Assembly (NCBI RefSeq): GCF_040256395.1
Contig: NZ_CP158300.1
Coordinates: forward strand, 186,001-250,000
Length of the DNA stretch: 64,000 nucleotides
Direction of reading: 5' to 3'
Source of the DNA: Deinococcus sonorensis KR-87
GTDB taxonomy: Bacteria; Deinococcota; Deinococci; Deinococcales; Deinococcaceae
Both the position numbers and the translations under genes were made by a program. The notes under the pieces are model-generated. The model saw nothing but the letters and a program-made list of their open reading frames with translations, had not been told where the DNA came from and made no database searches. Positions within the stretch are counted from its first letter, which is position 1, and every line of letters starts with the position of its first letter. Of the stretch, positions 7,823-21,992 are shown one piece after another.

Positions 7823-8815
7823 TCAGCTCACGGCGTCCCCCACGGGGCGCACGGCGCGCCGTTCGCGGGCCGCCCGCAGCCGGGCCAGCAGGTTGGGCAC
7901 CAGCACCGAGCCGATCAGCAGCAGGCCCGTGACGATGGTCAGAATTTCGTTCGAGACGTCCACGATGGTCAGGGCGCCGTTGATGATGCCGATCAGAAAG
8001 ACGGCCGCCACCGCGCCCACCACGCTGCCGCGCCCGCCGAAGATGCTCACGCCGCCCAGCAGCACCGCCGCGATCACCCCGAGTTCCAGGCCGGTGCCGT
8101 TGTCGCCGCGCGCGCTGGAGAAACGGAAGGTATACACAATGCCGGCCAGGGCCGCCATCAGCCCCGACATGACGAACAGCAGCAGCTTGATGCGCTCCAC
8201 CTGTACCCCGGCGAAGCGGGCGGCCATGCTGTTGGCCCCGATGGCGTACAGCCGGCGGCCAAAGGCGGTGGCGTGCAGCAGGACGGCGGTCAGGACCGCC
8301 AGCACGGCGAAGAGCGCCATCGGAATCGGGATGGCCGTACCGGGGACCGTGCCGAAGCCCAGATTTGTGTAGAACGGCGGGAAGTCCGCGATGGCCCGGT
8401 CGCCCAGCAGCGCGTAGGCCAGCCCCCGGTACAGCGCCAGCGTGCCGATGGTGACGGCCAGACTCGGCAGCCCCAGCCGGGTGACCAGCAGGCCGTTGAG
8501 CAGCCCGGCCAGCCCGCCCGCCAGGAAGGTGAGCAGGATCGCCAGCGGCATCGGCACGTGCGCGGCCCACAGGGTGCCGAGCAGCGCGCTGGCCAGCCCC
8601 AGAATGCTCGCCACCGACAGGTCGATCTCGGCCACGATGATGATCAGGGTCATGGTGAGCGCCATCAGCGCGATCTCGCTGAAGTTGGCGGTCAGGAACG
8701 ACAGGTTGGAGGCGGTCAGGAAGTCCGGCGACAGCAGCGCGCCGCCCAGCAGCGCCAGCACCACCAGCGCCAGAATGGTGGCCTCCCAGCCGAGCAGGCC
8801 TCGAACGCTCTTCAT
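7823..8815 (-). CDS. rhaQ: Rhamnose ABC transporter permease 2
   Basis: A 330-residue integral membrane protein of the RbsC/BPD_transp_2 type with about 8-10 hydrophobic segments. It carries the signature region SVASILGLASALLGTL and the conserved GANSMAARFAGVQVERIKLLLF loop that contacts the ATPase. It forms the channel with the preceding permease. Its ATG overlaps the stop of that gene by 4 bases (ATGA). The C-terminus is a short Arg-rich tail. Confidence 0.88.
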   Translation of the reverse strand: MKSVRGLLGWEATILALVVLALLGGALLSPDFLTASNLSFLTANFSEIALMALTMTLIIIVAEIDLSVASILGLASALLGTLWAAHVPMPLAILLTFLAGGLAGLLNGLLVTRLGLPSLAVTIGTLALYRGLAYALLGDRAIADFPPFYTNLGFGTVPGTAIPIPMALFAVLAVLTAVLLHATAFGRRLYAIGANSMAARFAGVQVERIKLLLFVMSGLMAALAGIVYTFRFSSARGDNGTGLELGVIAAVLLGGVSIFGGRGSVVGAVAAVFLIGIINGALTIVDVSNEILTIVTGLLLIGSVLVPNLLARLRAARERRAVRPVGDAVS

Positions 8816-9830
8816 TTGGGGCCTCCCTGCAGCCGCCGGGCGGTGCGCCGCGACAGCACAATGTCCACGCTGATGGCCAGCAGCAGCAACGCGCCCTGGA
8901 TGGCCTGCTGGTAGAAGGCCGGGGCCCGCAGCGTCACCAGCGCCGAGCCGATCACGCCCAGCAGCAGCGCCCCGATGCCGGCCCCGGCGATGGTGCCCAC
9001 GCCGCCGTTGATGCTGACGCCGCCCACCACCGCTGCCGCGATCACCTGCAACTCCAGCCCCGACCCGGCGCTGGCGTCCACCGTGCCGTAGCGGGCCAGG
9101 TACAGCACCCCGGCCAGCCCGGCGATGGCGCCGCTCAGCACGAAGCCGGTCAACGTCCGGCGCTGCACCCGGATGCCGGCCAGCACCGCCGCCTCCTGAT
9201 TGCTGCCGATGGCGTAGTACTCGCGCCCGCCCCGGTAGCTGCCCAGGTAGACGGCGAAGCCCACCATCACCAGCAGCACCAGCAGCACCAGATTCGGGAC
9301 GCCCAACACGCTGCCGGTGGCGAAGTTCAGGAAGCTGGGCGGCAGGTTGGCGGCGTTGATCTGGCCGCCATGCACGATGGCGTAGTCGGCGCCGCGGTAC
9401 ACGTACAGCGTGCCGAGGGTGGCGACCAGCGCCGGCACCCGTCCGTAGGCGACCAGCAGGCCGTTGATGGTACCGGCCACCGCGCCGAGCAGCAGACCGA
9501 ACAGCAGGGCTAGCGGCAGCGGCAGGCTCGGCTGCGCCACGAACAGCGCGCCGCTCAGGAAGGCGCTCAGGCCCACCACGCTGCTCACGCTCAGGTCCAC
9601 GTGGCGCATCAGCAGCACCACCGTCTGGCCCACCACCACCAGTCCGATGATCGCCACGTTCAGCAGCAGGTCGCGGACGCTGCCCACGCTCAGGAAGCGC
9701 GGATTGATGGCCGTGGTCACGCCCATCAGCACCGCCAGCAGCAGCACCAGGCTCAACTCGCGGGCGCGCAGCAGCTGCTGCACCGGGTTGGCCCTCGCCG
9801 CCGAGGCCGGCACTTCGCTGGGGCTGGCGG

Positions 9831-9834
<4 letters not shown>
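8812..9834 (-). CDS. rhaP: Rhamnose ABC transporter permease 1
   Basis: A 340-residue membrane permease, paralogous to the next gene, with the same RbsC-type layout: an N-terminal cytoplasmic segment, about eight membrane helices, a [18 protein letters not shown] segment and an [20 protein letters not shown] coupling loop. It pairs with the second permease to form a heterodimeric sugar channel. Start ATG 9834 overlaps the ATPase stop by 4 bases, which fixes the start even though the frame extends upstream. Confidence 0.88.
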
Positions 9835-11364
<1,530 letters not shown>

Positions 11365-11372
<8 letters not shown>

Positions 11373-11706
11373 GGTGAAACACCTCCTCTAGCTGCAGAAA
11401 GCCCTCGTCTGGCGCCAGACCGTCCAGGGCCTCAAAGTACGGGGCCATGTCGGCCTGCCAGCGGCTGTTCACCTCGCGCCGGGCCATGCCTTCGCGCGCC
11501 GCCTCCAGGCTGGGCGTCTCGAAGTAGCCGACCAGCAGGCCGTCAGGGCGCAGGAACAGCGAGTAGTTGTGCCAGCCGGTGTCGTGTAGCGCGGCGAGCA
11601 TGTCGGGCCAGACGGCCCGGTGACGCTCCCGGTACGCCTCCAGCCGGTCGGGCCGGACCTGAAGCAGAAAGCAGACCCGTGTGAGGGGTGTAGACGGTAC
11701 AGACAT
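11365..11706 (-). CDS. rhaM: L-rhamnose mutarotase
   Basis: A 113-residue protein matching the L-rhamnose mutarotase family in length and motifs: [20 protein letters not shown] at the start, [16 protein letters not shown] in the middle and [10 protein letters not shown] at the end. It speeds exchange between the alpha and beta anomers of rhamnose so that the isomerase receives its preferred form. It is the first gene of the minus-strand transport operon. ATG 11706 has GGAGG only 3 bases upstream, which is close. The frame extends further upstream into the promoter region, and that part is not family-like. Confidence 0.88.
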
Positions 11707-11796
11707 ACGCCTCCGGGCGGTGGAATGTGCGGTTCGAGCTGGCAGACACGGCGCCTCACCGGCACCGGGTCCACCCAGCAGGCTGGTTGTGGGTCC

Positions 11797-11872
11797 TGGG
11801 TTTATTGAACTGCACAACACAAAAAAATGCAAGCTCTTGTCAGTTCGTGTTCGTTTGGTGTTAGATTGTGGC
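11797..11872. promoter_or_regulatory. Divergent rhaM / deoR promoters
   Basis: For the transport operon (minus) TTGCAT at 11832-11827 and TTCAAT at 11809-11804 have a 17-base spacer. For the regulator (plus) TTGTCA at 11837-11842 and TAGATT at 11862-11867 have a 19-base spacer. TAGATT ends 5 bases before the regulator ATG, so that mRNA is probably leaderless. GTGTT repeats (GTGTTCGTTTGGTGTT at 11847-11862 on plus; TTGTGTTGTG on minus near 11823-11814) overlap both promoters and are good candidates for DeoR-family operators. Confidence 0.6.
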
Positions 11873-12649
11873 ATGGTCACAGAAATAGTGGCGCTCCAGT
11901 CGGGGCGTCAACAGGACATCCTGCGGCGGGCCCTGCGTGACCGGGTGGTGCGCGTCAAGGACCTGGCCGCCGAATTCGGGGTCCACGAGATGACGGTTCG
12001 CCGCGACCTGGACGCCCTGTGCGAGCAGGGCAAACTGGAGCGGGTGCACGGGGGAGCACGCCTGCCGGAGCGCGGCAGCGAGGAGCTGTCCCACCAGCTG
12101 CGGGCCGGTCAGCACGTGGAGGCCAAGGAACGCATCGCGCGCGCCGCCCTGGCGCTGATCCAGGACGGCGACACGGTGGCGCTGGACGCCAGCACCACCA
12201 GCCTCGCGCTGGCGCGGCTGCTGCCCAGCAAACAGGTGCAGGCCATCGCCTGCAGCCTGGACACCGCCAACGTGCTGGCAGCGGGCGGGGTGCCGTTCCT
12301 GCTGGTGGGCGGCAACTTCCACGTGCCGGCGCGCAGTTTCGTGGGCGCCTTCTTCATGGACACCATGAGCCGGCTGCATCCGGACCGGGTGTTCTTCTCG
12401 GCCAAGGCCTACACGCCGGAGACCGGCTTCACCGACCCGCACCTGCCGGAGGTGGGCGCCAAGCAGACGCTGATCCGCTCGGGTGGCAGCGCGGTCGCGC
12501 TGCTTGACAGCAGCAAGCTGGGCCGCCGGGCGCTCGCCACCATCGCCACCCACGCCGACATCCAGACCTTCATCACCGAAACCGAGCCGCCCGAAGCCAT
12601 CCGCGCCCAGCTGGAAGCCGACGACATCCAGCTGATCGTGGCCGGCTGA
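11873..12649 (+). CDS. DeoR-family transcriptional regulator of rhamnose genes
   Basis: A 258-residue regulator. Residues about 8-60 form the DeoR helix-turn-helix (RQQDILRRALRDRVVRVKDLAAEFGVHEMTVRRDLDAL region, ending HGGA). The rest is the DeoRC sugar-phosphate sensor domain with DASTTSLALARLL, LVGGNF and the FFSAKAYTPETGF stretch. DeoR proteins usually repress and are relieved by a phosphorylated intermediate, here probably rhamnulose-1-phosphate. It is the first gene of the catabolic operon, divergent from the transport operon. ATG 11873 was chosen over upstream in-frame starts because it begins the DNA-binding domain and sits 5 bases after a TAGATT box. Confidence 0.87.
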   Translation: MVTEIVALQSGRQQDILRRALRDRVVRVKDLAAEFGVHEMTVRRDLDALCEQGKLERVHGGARLPERGSEELSHQLRAGQHVEAKERIARAALALIQDGDTVALDASTTSLALARLLPSKQVQAIACSLDTANVLAAGGVPFLLVGGNFHVPARSFVGAFFMDTMSRLHPDRVFFSAKAYTPETGFTDPHLPEVGAKQTLIRSGGSAVALLDSSKLGRRALATIATHADIQTFITETEPPEAIRAQLEADDIQLIVAG

Positions 12650-12664
12650 AGTGCAGAGGACCCT

Positions 12665-13876
<1,212 letters not shown>

Positions 13877-13908
13877 CTCCGCCCCGTCCACCTGCCAAGA
13901 GGAGCGCC

Positions 13909-15985
<2,077 letters not shown>

Positions 15986-15996
<11 letters not shown>

Positions 15997-17416
15997 GCTC
16001 ACGCGTCATGTGGCGGTGGACCTGGGCGCCAGCAGCGGCCGGGTGGCGCTGGGTACCGTGCAGGACGGCCGGCTGGAGGTGGAGATCCTGCACCGGTTCC
16101 CTAACGGCGGGGTGCCGGTGCAGGGCCGGCTGTACTGGGACGTGCTGGGCCTGTGGCGCGAGGTGCTGCGTGGCCTGAGTCTCGCCGCGCAGCACGGCCC
16201 GGTCAGCAGCGTGGGCGTCAACTCCTGGGCGGTGGACTACGCCCTGCTGGACCGCGACGGCGAGCTGATGGGCGGGGTTCGGCACTACCGCGACCCGCGC
16301 ACCGAGAGTCAGATGGAGCGAGCCTTCGGGCGGCTGCCCCGCGAGCAACTCTATCAGCGCACCGGCATCCAGTTCCTGCCGTTCAACACGGCGTATCAGC
16401 TGCGCTCGGAACCCCAGCAGCGGTTGGAGCAGGCCGCCACGGTGCTGCTGCTGCCGGACCTGCTGCACCACTGGCTGGGCGGCCCGCCGGTGGCGGAGAT
16501 CAGCAACGCCAGCACCACCCAGCTGTATGACCCGCAGGCTCGGGCGTGGGCGCTGGACGTGCTGGAAGGCTTAGAGCTTCCGGCGCGGCTGCTGCCCCGG
16601 CTGGTTGAGCCCGGCACGGTCCTGGGGCCGCTCTCCGCTGAGGTGGCGCGCGAGACCGGCCTGAGCGGCGCGCAGGTGGTGGCCCCGGCCACCCACGACA
16701 CAGCCTCCGCCGTGGCGGCCGTCCCGGCACAGGGCGAGGACTGGGCCTATGTGTCGTCCGGCACATGGTCGCTGGTGGGCCTGGAGGTGCCGGAGCCGGT
16801 CATCACGCCGGAGAGCCTGCATCACAATCTCACCAACGAGGCGGGGGTGGCCGGCACCACCCGGCTGCTCAAGAACGTGATGGGCCTGTGGATGGTGCAG
16901 GAGTGCTGCCGCGCGTGGGGCCGCACCGATTTCGCCGAGCTGTACGCCGAGGCCGGGCAGGTCGCGCCGGGCGGCCCGCAGCTGGACCCGGACGACCCGC
17001 GCTTCCTGCCGGCAGGCCTGGACATGCCGGAGCGCATTCAGGCTGTCTGCCGCGAGCGTGGCCAGCCGGTGCCGGACGGCCAGGCGGCGGTGGTGCGCTG
17101 CATCCTCGATAGCCTGGCCCGGCGCACCGCCGAGGTGCTCTCGGTGCTGGAGCGGGTGTCGGGCCGCACCGTCAGCACGGTGCACGTGGTGGGCGGCGGC
17201 TCGCAGATCGGCCTGCTCAACCAGCTGATCGCGGACGCGTCCGGGCGGCGCGTGCTGGCCGGGCCGGTGGAGGCCACCCTGCTCGGGAACCTGCTGGTGC
17301 AGGCGCAGGCCATGGGCGCGGTCCCGACCGGACACCTGCGTGCCGTGGTCCGGGCTTCTGTGGAGCTGACCGAATACCTGCCCCACTCACATCCACAGGC
17401 GGCGTCCGCGCTGTAG
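15986..17416 (+). CDS. rhaB: Rhamnulokinase
   Basis: A 476-residue FGGY-family kinase that phosphorylates L-rhamnulose with ATP. The N-terminal motif HVAVDLGASSGRVALG and the RhaB-specific GVNSWAVDYALLD, PFNTAYQL and HDTASAVAAVP are visible. The FGGY C-terminal ATPase part carries SSGTWSLVG and HVVGGGSQIGLLNQ. ATG 15986 overlaps the end of the preceding gene by 11 bases. A GGAGG lies 18 bases upstream, so coupling to the upstream gene probably drives translation. A GTG eight codons in is the alternative start. Confidence 0.92.
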
Positions 17417-17428
17417 GAAAAGGAATCC

Positions 17429-17464
17429 ATGACCTCCACCCCGCACCTTGGTTGCTGCCCATGA
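17429..17464 (+). CDS. 11-residue leader ORF overlapping lutA
   Basis: A short frame encodes MTSTPHLGCCP and stops at a TGA that overlaps the lutA ATG (ATGA, 17461-17464). It has its own AAAAGGA 5-6 bases before its ATG, whereas lutA has no ribosome site. It is therefore either a translated coupling peptide or a small leader that tunes lutA. It holds two adjacent Cys codons near its end. The function is unknown, and such a short frame can occur by chance. Confidence 0.4.
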   Translation: MTSTPHLGCCP

Positions 17465-18198
17465 CCATCGACCTGTTTCTTACCTGCCTGAATGACGCCC
17501 TGTTTCCCCGGACCGGTCTGGCGATGGTGTCGCTGCTGGAGCGGCTGGGCCACACGGTTCGCTTCAACGAGGCCCAGACCTGCTGCGGCCAGATGCACTT
17601 CAACACCGGCTACCAGCCGGAGGCGCTGACCCTGGTCCGCAAGTTTGTGCACGACTTCCGGGACGCCGAGGTGATCGTGGCGCCCAGCGGATCGTGTGTG
17701 GCCTTCGTGCGCGACCTGTACCCGAAGGCCGCCGAGTGGGCCGGAGACGAGCAGCTGCTGGACGAGGTGCGCCGGCTGGGCGAGCGCACCTTTGAGCTCT
17801 CGGAATTTCTGGTGAACGTGCTGGGCGTGGAGGACGTGGGGGCAGCCTACCCGCACCGCGTCACCTACCATCCCACCTGTCACGCGGCCCGGCTGCTGCG
17901 GGTCGGCGACGCGCCGCTGCGGCTGCTGCGCCGGGTGCGCGGCCTGCAGCTGGTGGAGTTGCCGGCCGCGGAGCAGTGCTGCGGCTTTGGCGGTACCTTC
18001 AGCGTCAAGAACCCGGAAACCAGCACCGCCATGCTGGCCGACAAGGTGCAGCACGTGATGGACACCGGCGCGGAAGTCTGCACCGCCGGGGACAACAGCT
18101 GCCTGATGCACATCGGCGGCGGGCTGAGCCGCCTGCAGAGCGGGACCGGCGTGGTGCATCTGGCCGAGATCCTGGCCAGCACCGGGGCCGCGTCGTGA
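17461..18198 (+). CDS. lutA: L-lactate utilisation protein LutA
   Basis: A 245-residue protein with two cysteine-rich CCG domains. The first shows TCCGQMHFN and the second QCCGFGGTFSVK, with HPTCHAARLL between. LutA acts with LutB and LutC to oxidise L-lactate to pyruvate. In this operon the lactate would come from rhamnose through lactaldehyde. Translation probably depends on the 11-codon leader frame whose stop overlaps this ATG, because no ribosome binding site is seen for lutA itself. Confidence 0.9.
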   Translation: MTIDLFLTCLNDALFPRTGLAMVSLLERLGHTVRFNEAQTCCGQMHFNTGYQPEALTLVRKFVHDFRDAEVIVAPSGSCVAFVRDLYPKAAEWAGDEQLLDEVRRLGERTFELSEFLVNVLGVEDVGAAYPHRVTYHPTCHAARLLRVGDAPLRLLRRVRGLQLVELPAAEQCCGFGGTFSVKNPETSTAMLADKVQHVMDTGAEVCTAGDNSCLMHIGGGLSRLQSGTGVVHLAEILASTGAAS

Positions 18199-19622
18199 GC
18201 GCCGGGGGCATACGGCCCGCCCGGCCGTTTCCGGAAGCGGCCCGTGAGACGCTGCAGGACCACCAGATGCGCCGCAACCTGCGCCACGCCACCACCACCA
18301 TCCGGGAGAAACGCGAGCGCGCGGTGGCGGAGGTGCCGGACTGGGAGCGGCTGCGTGACCGGGGAGCGGCCATCAAGGACGCGACGCTCTCGGACCTGGC
18401 CGAGCAGCTGCTGACCCTGGAGGCCAGCGTGACCCGCGCGGGCGGTACGGTCCACTGGGCCAGGGACGCCGAGGAAGCGCGGACCATCGTGGCCGATCTG
18501 GTGCAGGGTCACGGTTCAGACGAGGTCATCAAGGTCAAGAGCATCGCCACCGACGAGATCGAGTTGAATGCGGCGCTGGAGCAGCGCGGCATTCACGTCA
18601 CCGAGACGGATCTGGCCGAGCTGATCGTGCAGCTGGCCGGCGACACGCCCAGCCACATTCTGGTGCCGGCCATCCACAAGAACCGCGCCGAAATCCGCGC
18701 CCTGTTCCAGCGGACGCTCGGGGCCGAACTCGACACCGACGAGCCGGCGCGCCTCGCCGAGGTGGCCCGGCTGTACCTGCGCGAAAAGTTCCTGACCACC
18801 CGCGTGGCGGTGTCGGGCGCCAACTTCGCGGTGGCCGAGAGTGGGACCGTGTGTGTGGTCGAGTCGGAGGGCAACGGCCGGATGTGCGTCACGCTGCCGG
18901 AGGTGCTGATCACGGTGATGGGCATCGAAAAGGTGCTGCCGCGCTGGGCCGACATCGCGCCCTTCCTGCAGCTGCTTCCCCGCAGCAGCACCGCCGAGCG
19001 CATGAACCCCTACACCAGCTTCTGGAGCGGCGTGACCCCGGGGGACGGGCCCCAGGCGTTTCATCTGGTGCTGCTGGACGCGGGCCGCACCGACGTGCTG
19101 GCGGACCCGGTGGGCCGTCAGACGCTGCGCTGCATCCGCTGCTCGGCGTGCCTGAACGTCTGTCCTGTGTACGAGCGGACAGGTGGACACGCGTACGGCA
19201 GTGTGTACCCGGGACCGATCGGGGCGATCCTGACGCCGCAACTGCTTCACTTGGAGAACGACAACGCCAACACGCTGCCGTGGGCCAGCAGCCTGTGTGG
19301 CGCGTGCTACGACGCCTGTCCGGTCAAGATCAACATTCCGGAGGTGCTGATCTCGCTGCGCGGTCAGGTGACGGCGGCCAAACCGCTGGACGTGGAGGGC
19401 GTGGCCATGAAGACCGCCGCCTGGCTCTTTGCCGAGCCGCACCGCTTCGAGGGGGCCATCCGGCTGGCGCGGCTGGGACAGGGGCCGCTGGTGAAACATG
19501 GGGCCATCCACGCCCTGCCGGGGTTGCTGGGCGGCTGGACGGGCACCCGCGACCTGCCGGCCCTGCCGCCGAAGAGCTTCCGCGAGCTGTGGCGCGACCG
19601 TGTGAACGGAGAGCAGGCATGA
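18195..19622 (+). CDS. lutB: L-lactate utilisation iron-sulfur protein LutB
   Basis: A 475-residue protein. An N-terminal LutB domain (residues about 60-300, with SGANFAVAESGTVCVVESEGNG) is followed by two 4Fe-4S motifs, CIRCSACLNVCP and CGACYDACP, and a C-terminal tail with the KSFRELWRDR end typical of the family. It carries electrons during lactate oxidation in the Lut complex at or near the membrane. The start is GTG 18195, overlapping the lutA stop by 4 bases (GTGA). Confidence 0.92.
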   Translation: MSAGGIRPARPFPEAARETLQDHQMRRNLRHATTTIREKRERAVAEVPDWERLRDRGAAIKDATLSDLAEQLLTLEASVTRAGGTVHWARDAEEARTIVADLVQGHGSDEVIKVKSIATDEIELNAALEQRGIHVTETDLAELIVQLAGDTPSHILVPAIHKNRAEIRALFQRTLGAELDTDEPARLAEVARLYLREKFLTTRVAVSGANFAVAESGTVCVVESEGNGRMCVTLPEVLITVMGIEKVLPRWADIAPFLQLLPRSSTAERMNPYTSFWSGVTPGDGPQAFHLVLLDAGRTDVLADPVGRQTLRCIRCSACLNVCPVYERTGGHAYGSVYPGPIGAILTPQLLHLENDNANTLPWASSLCGACYDACPVKINIPEVLISLRGQVTAAKPLDVEGVAMKTAAWLFAEPHRFEGAIRLARLGQGPLVKHGAIHALPGLLGGWTGTRDLPALPPKSFRELWRDRVNGEQA

Positions 19623-20248
19623 GCGGCGAGGCGAGGCTGGAAATCCTGAGCCGCATCTACCGGGCACAGGTGGCTCCGGCGGCCGCGGTGCCGTTCGCCG
19701 CGCCGCTGCCCAGCCGCCCGCAGGCGGAGGTGGTGCAGCAGTTTGCCGAGTACGCTGCCGAGTACCGCGCACACGTACAGCGGGTCAGTGAAGGGGAACT
19801 GGCGGAACGGATTCTCACGCTGTTGACCGGCCGGCGGGTGCTGGTGCCGGAGGGGCTGCCGGAAGCCTGGTGGACCCGCCTGGACGCCGTCACCGATGCG
19901 GGCCAGAGCCACCGGGACCTGAGCCGCTGTGAGGCGGTGCTGACCACCTGCGCAGCAGCGATCGCGGAAACCGGCACGGTGGTGCTGGACCACGGCCCCG
20001 GTCAGGGGCGGCGGGCGCTGACACTGATTCCCGACCTCCACGTGTGCGTGGTGCGGGCTACCCAGGTGGTGGATTCGGTGGCGGAGGCGGTTCAGCGGCT
20101 GGAGGACAGCGTGCGCGCGGGCCGGCCACTCACCTGGATCAGCGGACCCAGCGCCACCAGCGACATCGAACTCAGCCGGGTGGAGGGCGTCCACGGTCCC
20201 CGCCGGCTGCACCTGCTGCTGCTTGAAGATGGGCAGGCGCACGACTGA
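19619..20248 (+). CDS. lutC: L-lactate utilisation protein LutC
   Basis: A 209-residue LUD-domain protein, third member of the LutABC complex. Conserved signs are LTTCAAAIAETGTVVLDHG, the LTLIPDLHVCVV strand and WISGPSATSDIELSRVEGVHGPRRLH near the end. The ATG overlaps the lutB stop by 4 bases. It is the last gene of the run that began with the DeoR regulator, and a TTGTACACATGT site follows 14 bases after its stop. Confidence 0.9.
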   Translation: MSGEARLEILSRIYRAQVAPAAAVPFAAPLPSRPQAEVVQQFAEYAAEYRAHVQRVSEGELAERILTLLTGRRVLVPEGLPEAWWTRLDAVTDAGQSHRDLSRCEAVLTTCAAAIAETGTVVLDHGPGQGRRALTLIPDLHVCVVRATQVVDSVAEAVQRLEDSVRAGRPLTWISGPSATSDIELSRVEGVHGPRRLHLLLLEDGQAHD

Positions 20249-20262
20249 CTAGAGTTGTTCAG

Positions 20263-20276
20263 TTGTACACATGTTC
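20263..20276 (+). promoter_or_regulatory. Isolated TTGTACACATGT site
   Basis: TTGTACACATGTTC lies between lutC and the next small gene. The first 12 bases match the sites next to parA on their minus strand. It may be a distant partition site or an operator for the downstream gene. Confidence 0.35.
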
Positions 20277-20353
20277 GTTTGCCTGCACGTTCTCTGCTCG
20301 GACGCTAAAGCCGATCTCAAGCGCAGATCCGGCTCGGGCGGGCAGACTGGGGT

Positions 20354-20644
20354 ATGGATATTCAGGCACAGATCGAGCGCGCAGGTTTTCCGCCCGGAGT
20401 TCAGGTGAGCAGTTACACCGAGCCGGACCTGAATGTGGGCGGCACCGTGTTCCGGATCATGCGGCGCGAAGCGGGGGTCAAGTACGGCCTGGAGATCGTC
20501 CTGACGGCTGAGGCGATTGAGCGGTACGGCGAGGGCCCCACCATCGCCACCGTGCTGCACGAACTGCGGCGGCACGCGGAAGAGGGGCTCCCGGCCGTAG
20601 AGCCGGGCCAGGAATATGAACGTCTGGTCTTTACCGGCGACTGA
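20354..20644 (+). CDS. Hypothetical protein, 96 residues
   Basis: No family was recognised. The protein is soluble, mixed alpha/beta in look, with MDIQAQIERAGFPPG at the start and a helical IATVLHELRRHAEEG segment near residue 75. It has neither signal peptide nor membrane segment. Codon use resembles the neighbours, and a weak GGGGT precedes the ATG. It stands alone between the lut genes and an MFS gene on the same strand, with about 115 bases to the latter. Confidence 0.55.
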   Translation: MDIQAQIERAGFPPGVQVSSYTEPDLNVGGTVFRIMRREAGVKYGLEIVLTAEAIERYGEGPTIATVLHELRRHAEEGLPAVEPGQEYERLVFTGD

Positions 20645-20759
20645 CCGGCCGGGTCCGCCGGAGCGGATATGATTCAGGACGTTGTTCGCCGGGCTGTCCT
20701 CTGCGCTGTGCCGCAGGGCGGCCCGCCCGTTTTGCCCTTTCGTGTCAGGAGTCTCAGGC

Positions 20760-21992
20760 ATGCAGTGGAAGTCATTTGTCGCCCTCGGACGCCTGCCCAA
20801 CTTTTTTGGCTACATGCTGGCGGTCCTGATGCTGGGGCTGGCCCTGTCGTTCGCTGCGCCCTATCTGTCCCTGTTCGGGGCCGACGAGGTGGGCATGTCC
20901 CCGCTGGCCCTCGGCCTCTTCATGACCTGCACCAGCGTCAGCAGCATCGTGATCAGCACCCGGCTGGGCCGCTGGTCTGATCGCCGGGCCAGCCGCCGTC
21001 CGCTGGTACTGCTCGCCATCGTGGCGGCGGGGGTGGGCTACCTGCTGTTCTCAGTGACGCGCAACTACCTGCTGCTGTTGGTGATTTCCAGCGTGTTTCT
21101 GGGCACCGGCGCGGCGGCGTTTCCACAGCTGTTCGCGCTGGCCCGCGCCCAGATCGGCAGCGGCACACTTGGCGACCAGGCCAGCGCGCTGCTCAGGTCG
21201 GTGTTCTCACTGGCCTGGGTGGGCGGACCAGGTATCGGGGCGCTCCTGCTGGCCGGCGGCGGGTTCCGGGGGCTGTACCTGGGGACCGCCGCATGTTTTG
21301 CGGTGGCCGCGGTGCCGGTCCTGCTCGCCCGGGTCGGGCAGACTCCGCAGGCGGGTGGTCGAGCTGAGCCGGTGATGCTGGAAGGGGCGCCACCGGCCCG
21401 CCCGGTGTGGCTGGTGGCGCTCAGCTTTGTGCTGTACGGCACGTCCATGTCGATGGGCGCCATCAGCCTGCCGATTCACGTCACCCACGCCCTGCATGGC
21501 ACCACTGCAAACGTGGGTTTCCTGGTGGGGCTGTGCGCGTTAGCCGAGATTCCGATCATGCTGGCCTTCGTGCTGTTCCCGCGCCGGGTGCAGAACGAGC
21601 GCCTGATTGTGCTGGGCTTCGGACTGTTCGTGCTGTACTTCGTGCTGGTGTATGTCGCGCCGGGCATGGGCCTGCTGATCGTGGCTCAGCTGGTGCGGGC
21701 GGTGGTGATCGGCATCGCGGCGTGTCTGGGCATGGCGTACTTCCAGGACCTGATGCCGGGACGTTTCGGGGCCGCCACCACCCTGTTCGCCAACACCACC
21801 AATGCCGGTTCCATGCTGGCCGGCCTGATCACCGGTGTGGTGGCGCAGGCGTTCGGGTACCACGCGGTGTTTCTGGTGTGCGCGGTGCTGTCCATCACCT
21901 CCTGGGGCCTGCTGCTGGCGGTGCGGCGCGGCTTCAATGTTCAGCCGAAGCAGGCCGCGCAGCTGTTTCGCCGCCGCTCACGGGGCACGTGA
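20760..21992 (+). CDS. MFS transporter, sugar efflux (SetA-like)
   Basis: A 410-residue, 12-helix major facilitator. The loop between helices 2 and 3 reads STRLGRWSDRRASRRPLVLL, the DRxGRR-like MFS motif. Helix 4-5 region carries FPQLFALARAQIG and ALLRSVFSLAWVGGPGIGALL, which are typical of the sugar efflux transporter (Set) branch. It probably exports sugars or glycosides that accumulate in the cell, fitting the sugar-rich surroundings. AGGAG lies 9 bases before ATG 20760. The substrate is not readable from sequence. Confidence 0.8.
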   Translation: MQWKSFVALGRLPNFFGYMLAVLMLGLALSFAAPYLSLFGADEVGMSPLALGLFMTCTSVSSIVISTRLGRWSDRRASRRPLVLLAIVAAGVGYLLFSVTRNYLLLLVISSVFLGTGAAAFPQLFALARAQIGSGTLGDQASALLRSVFSLAWVGGPGIGALLLAGGGFRGLYLGTAACFAVAAVPVLLARVGQTPQAGGRAEPVMLEGAPPARPVWLVALSFVLYGTSMSMGAISLPIHVTHALHGTTANVGFLVGLCALAEIPIMLAFVLFPRRVQNERLIVLGFGLFVLYFVLVYVAPGMGLLIVAQLVRAVVIGIAACLGMAYFQDLMPGRFGAATTLFANTTNAGSMLAGLITGVVAQAFGYHAVFLVCAVLSITSWGLLLAVRRGFNVQPKQAAQLFRRRSRGT

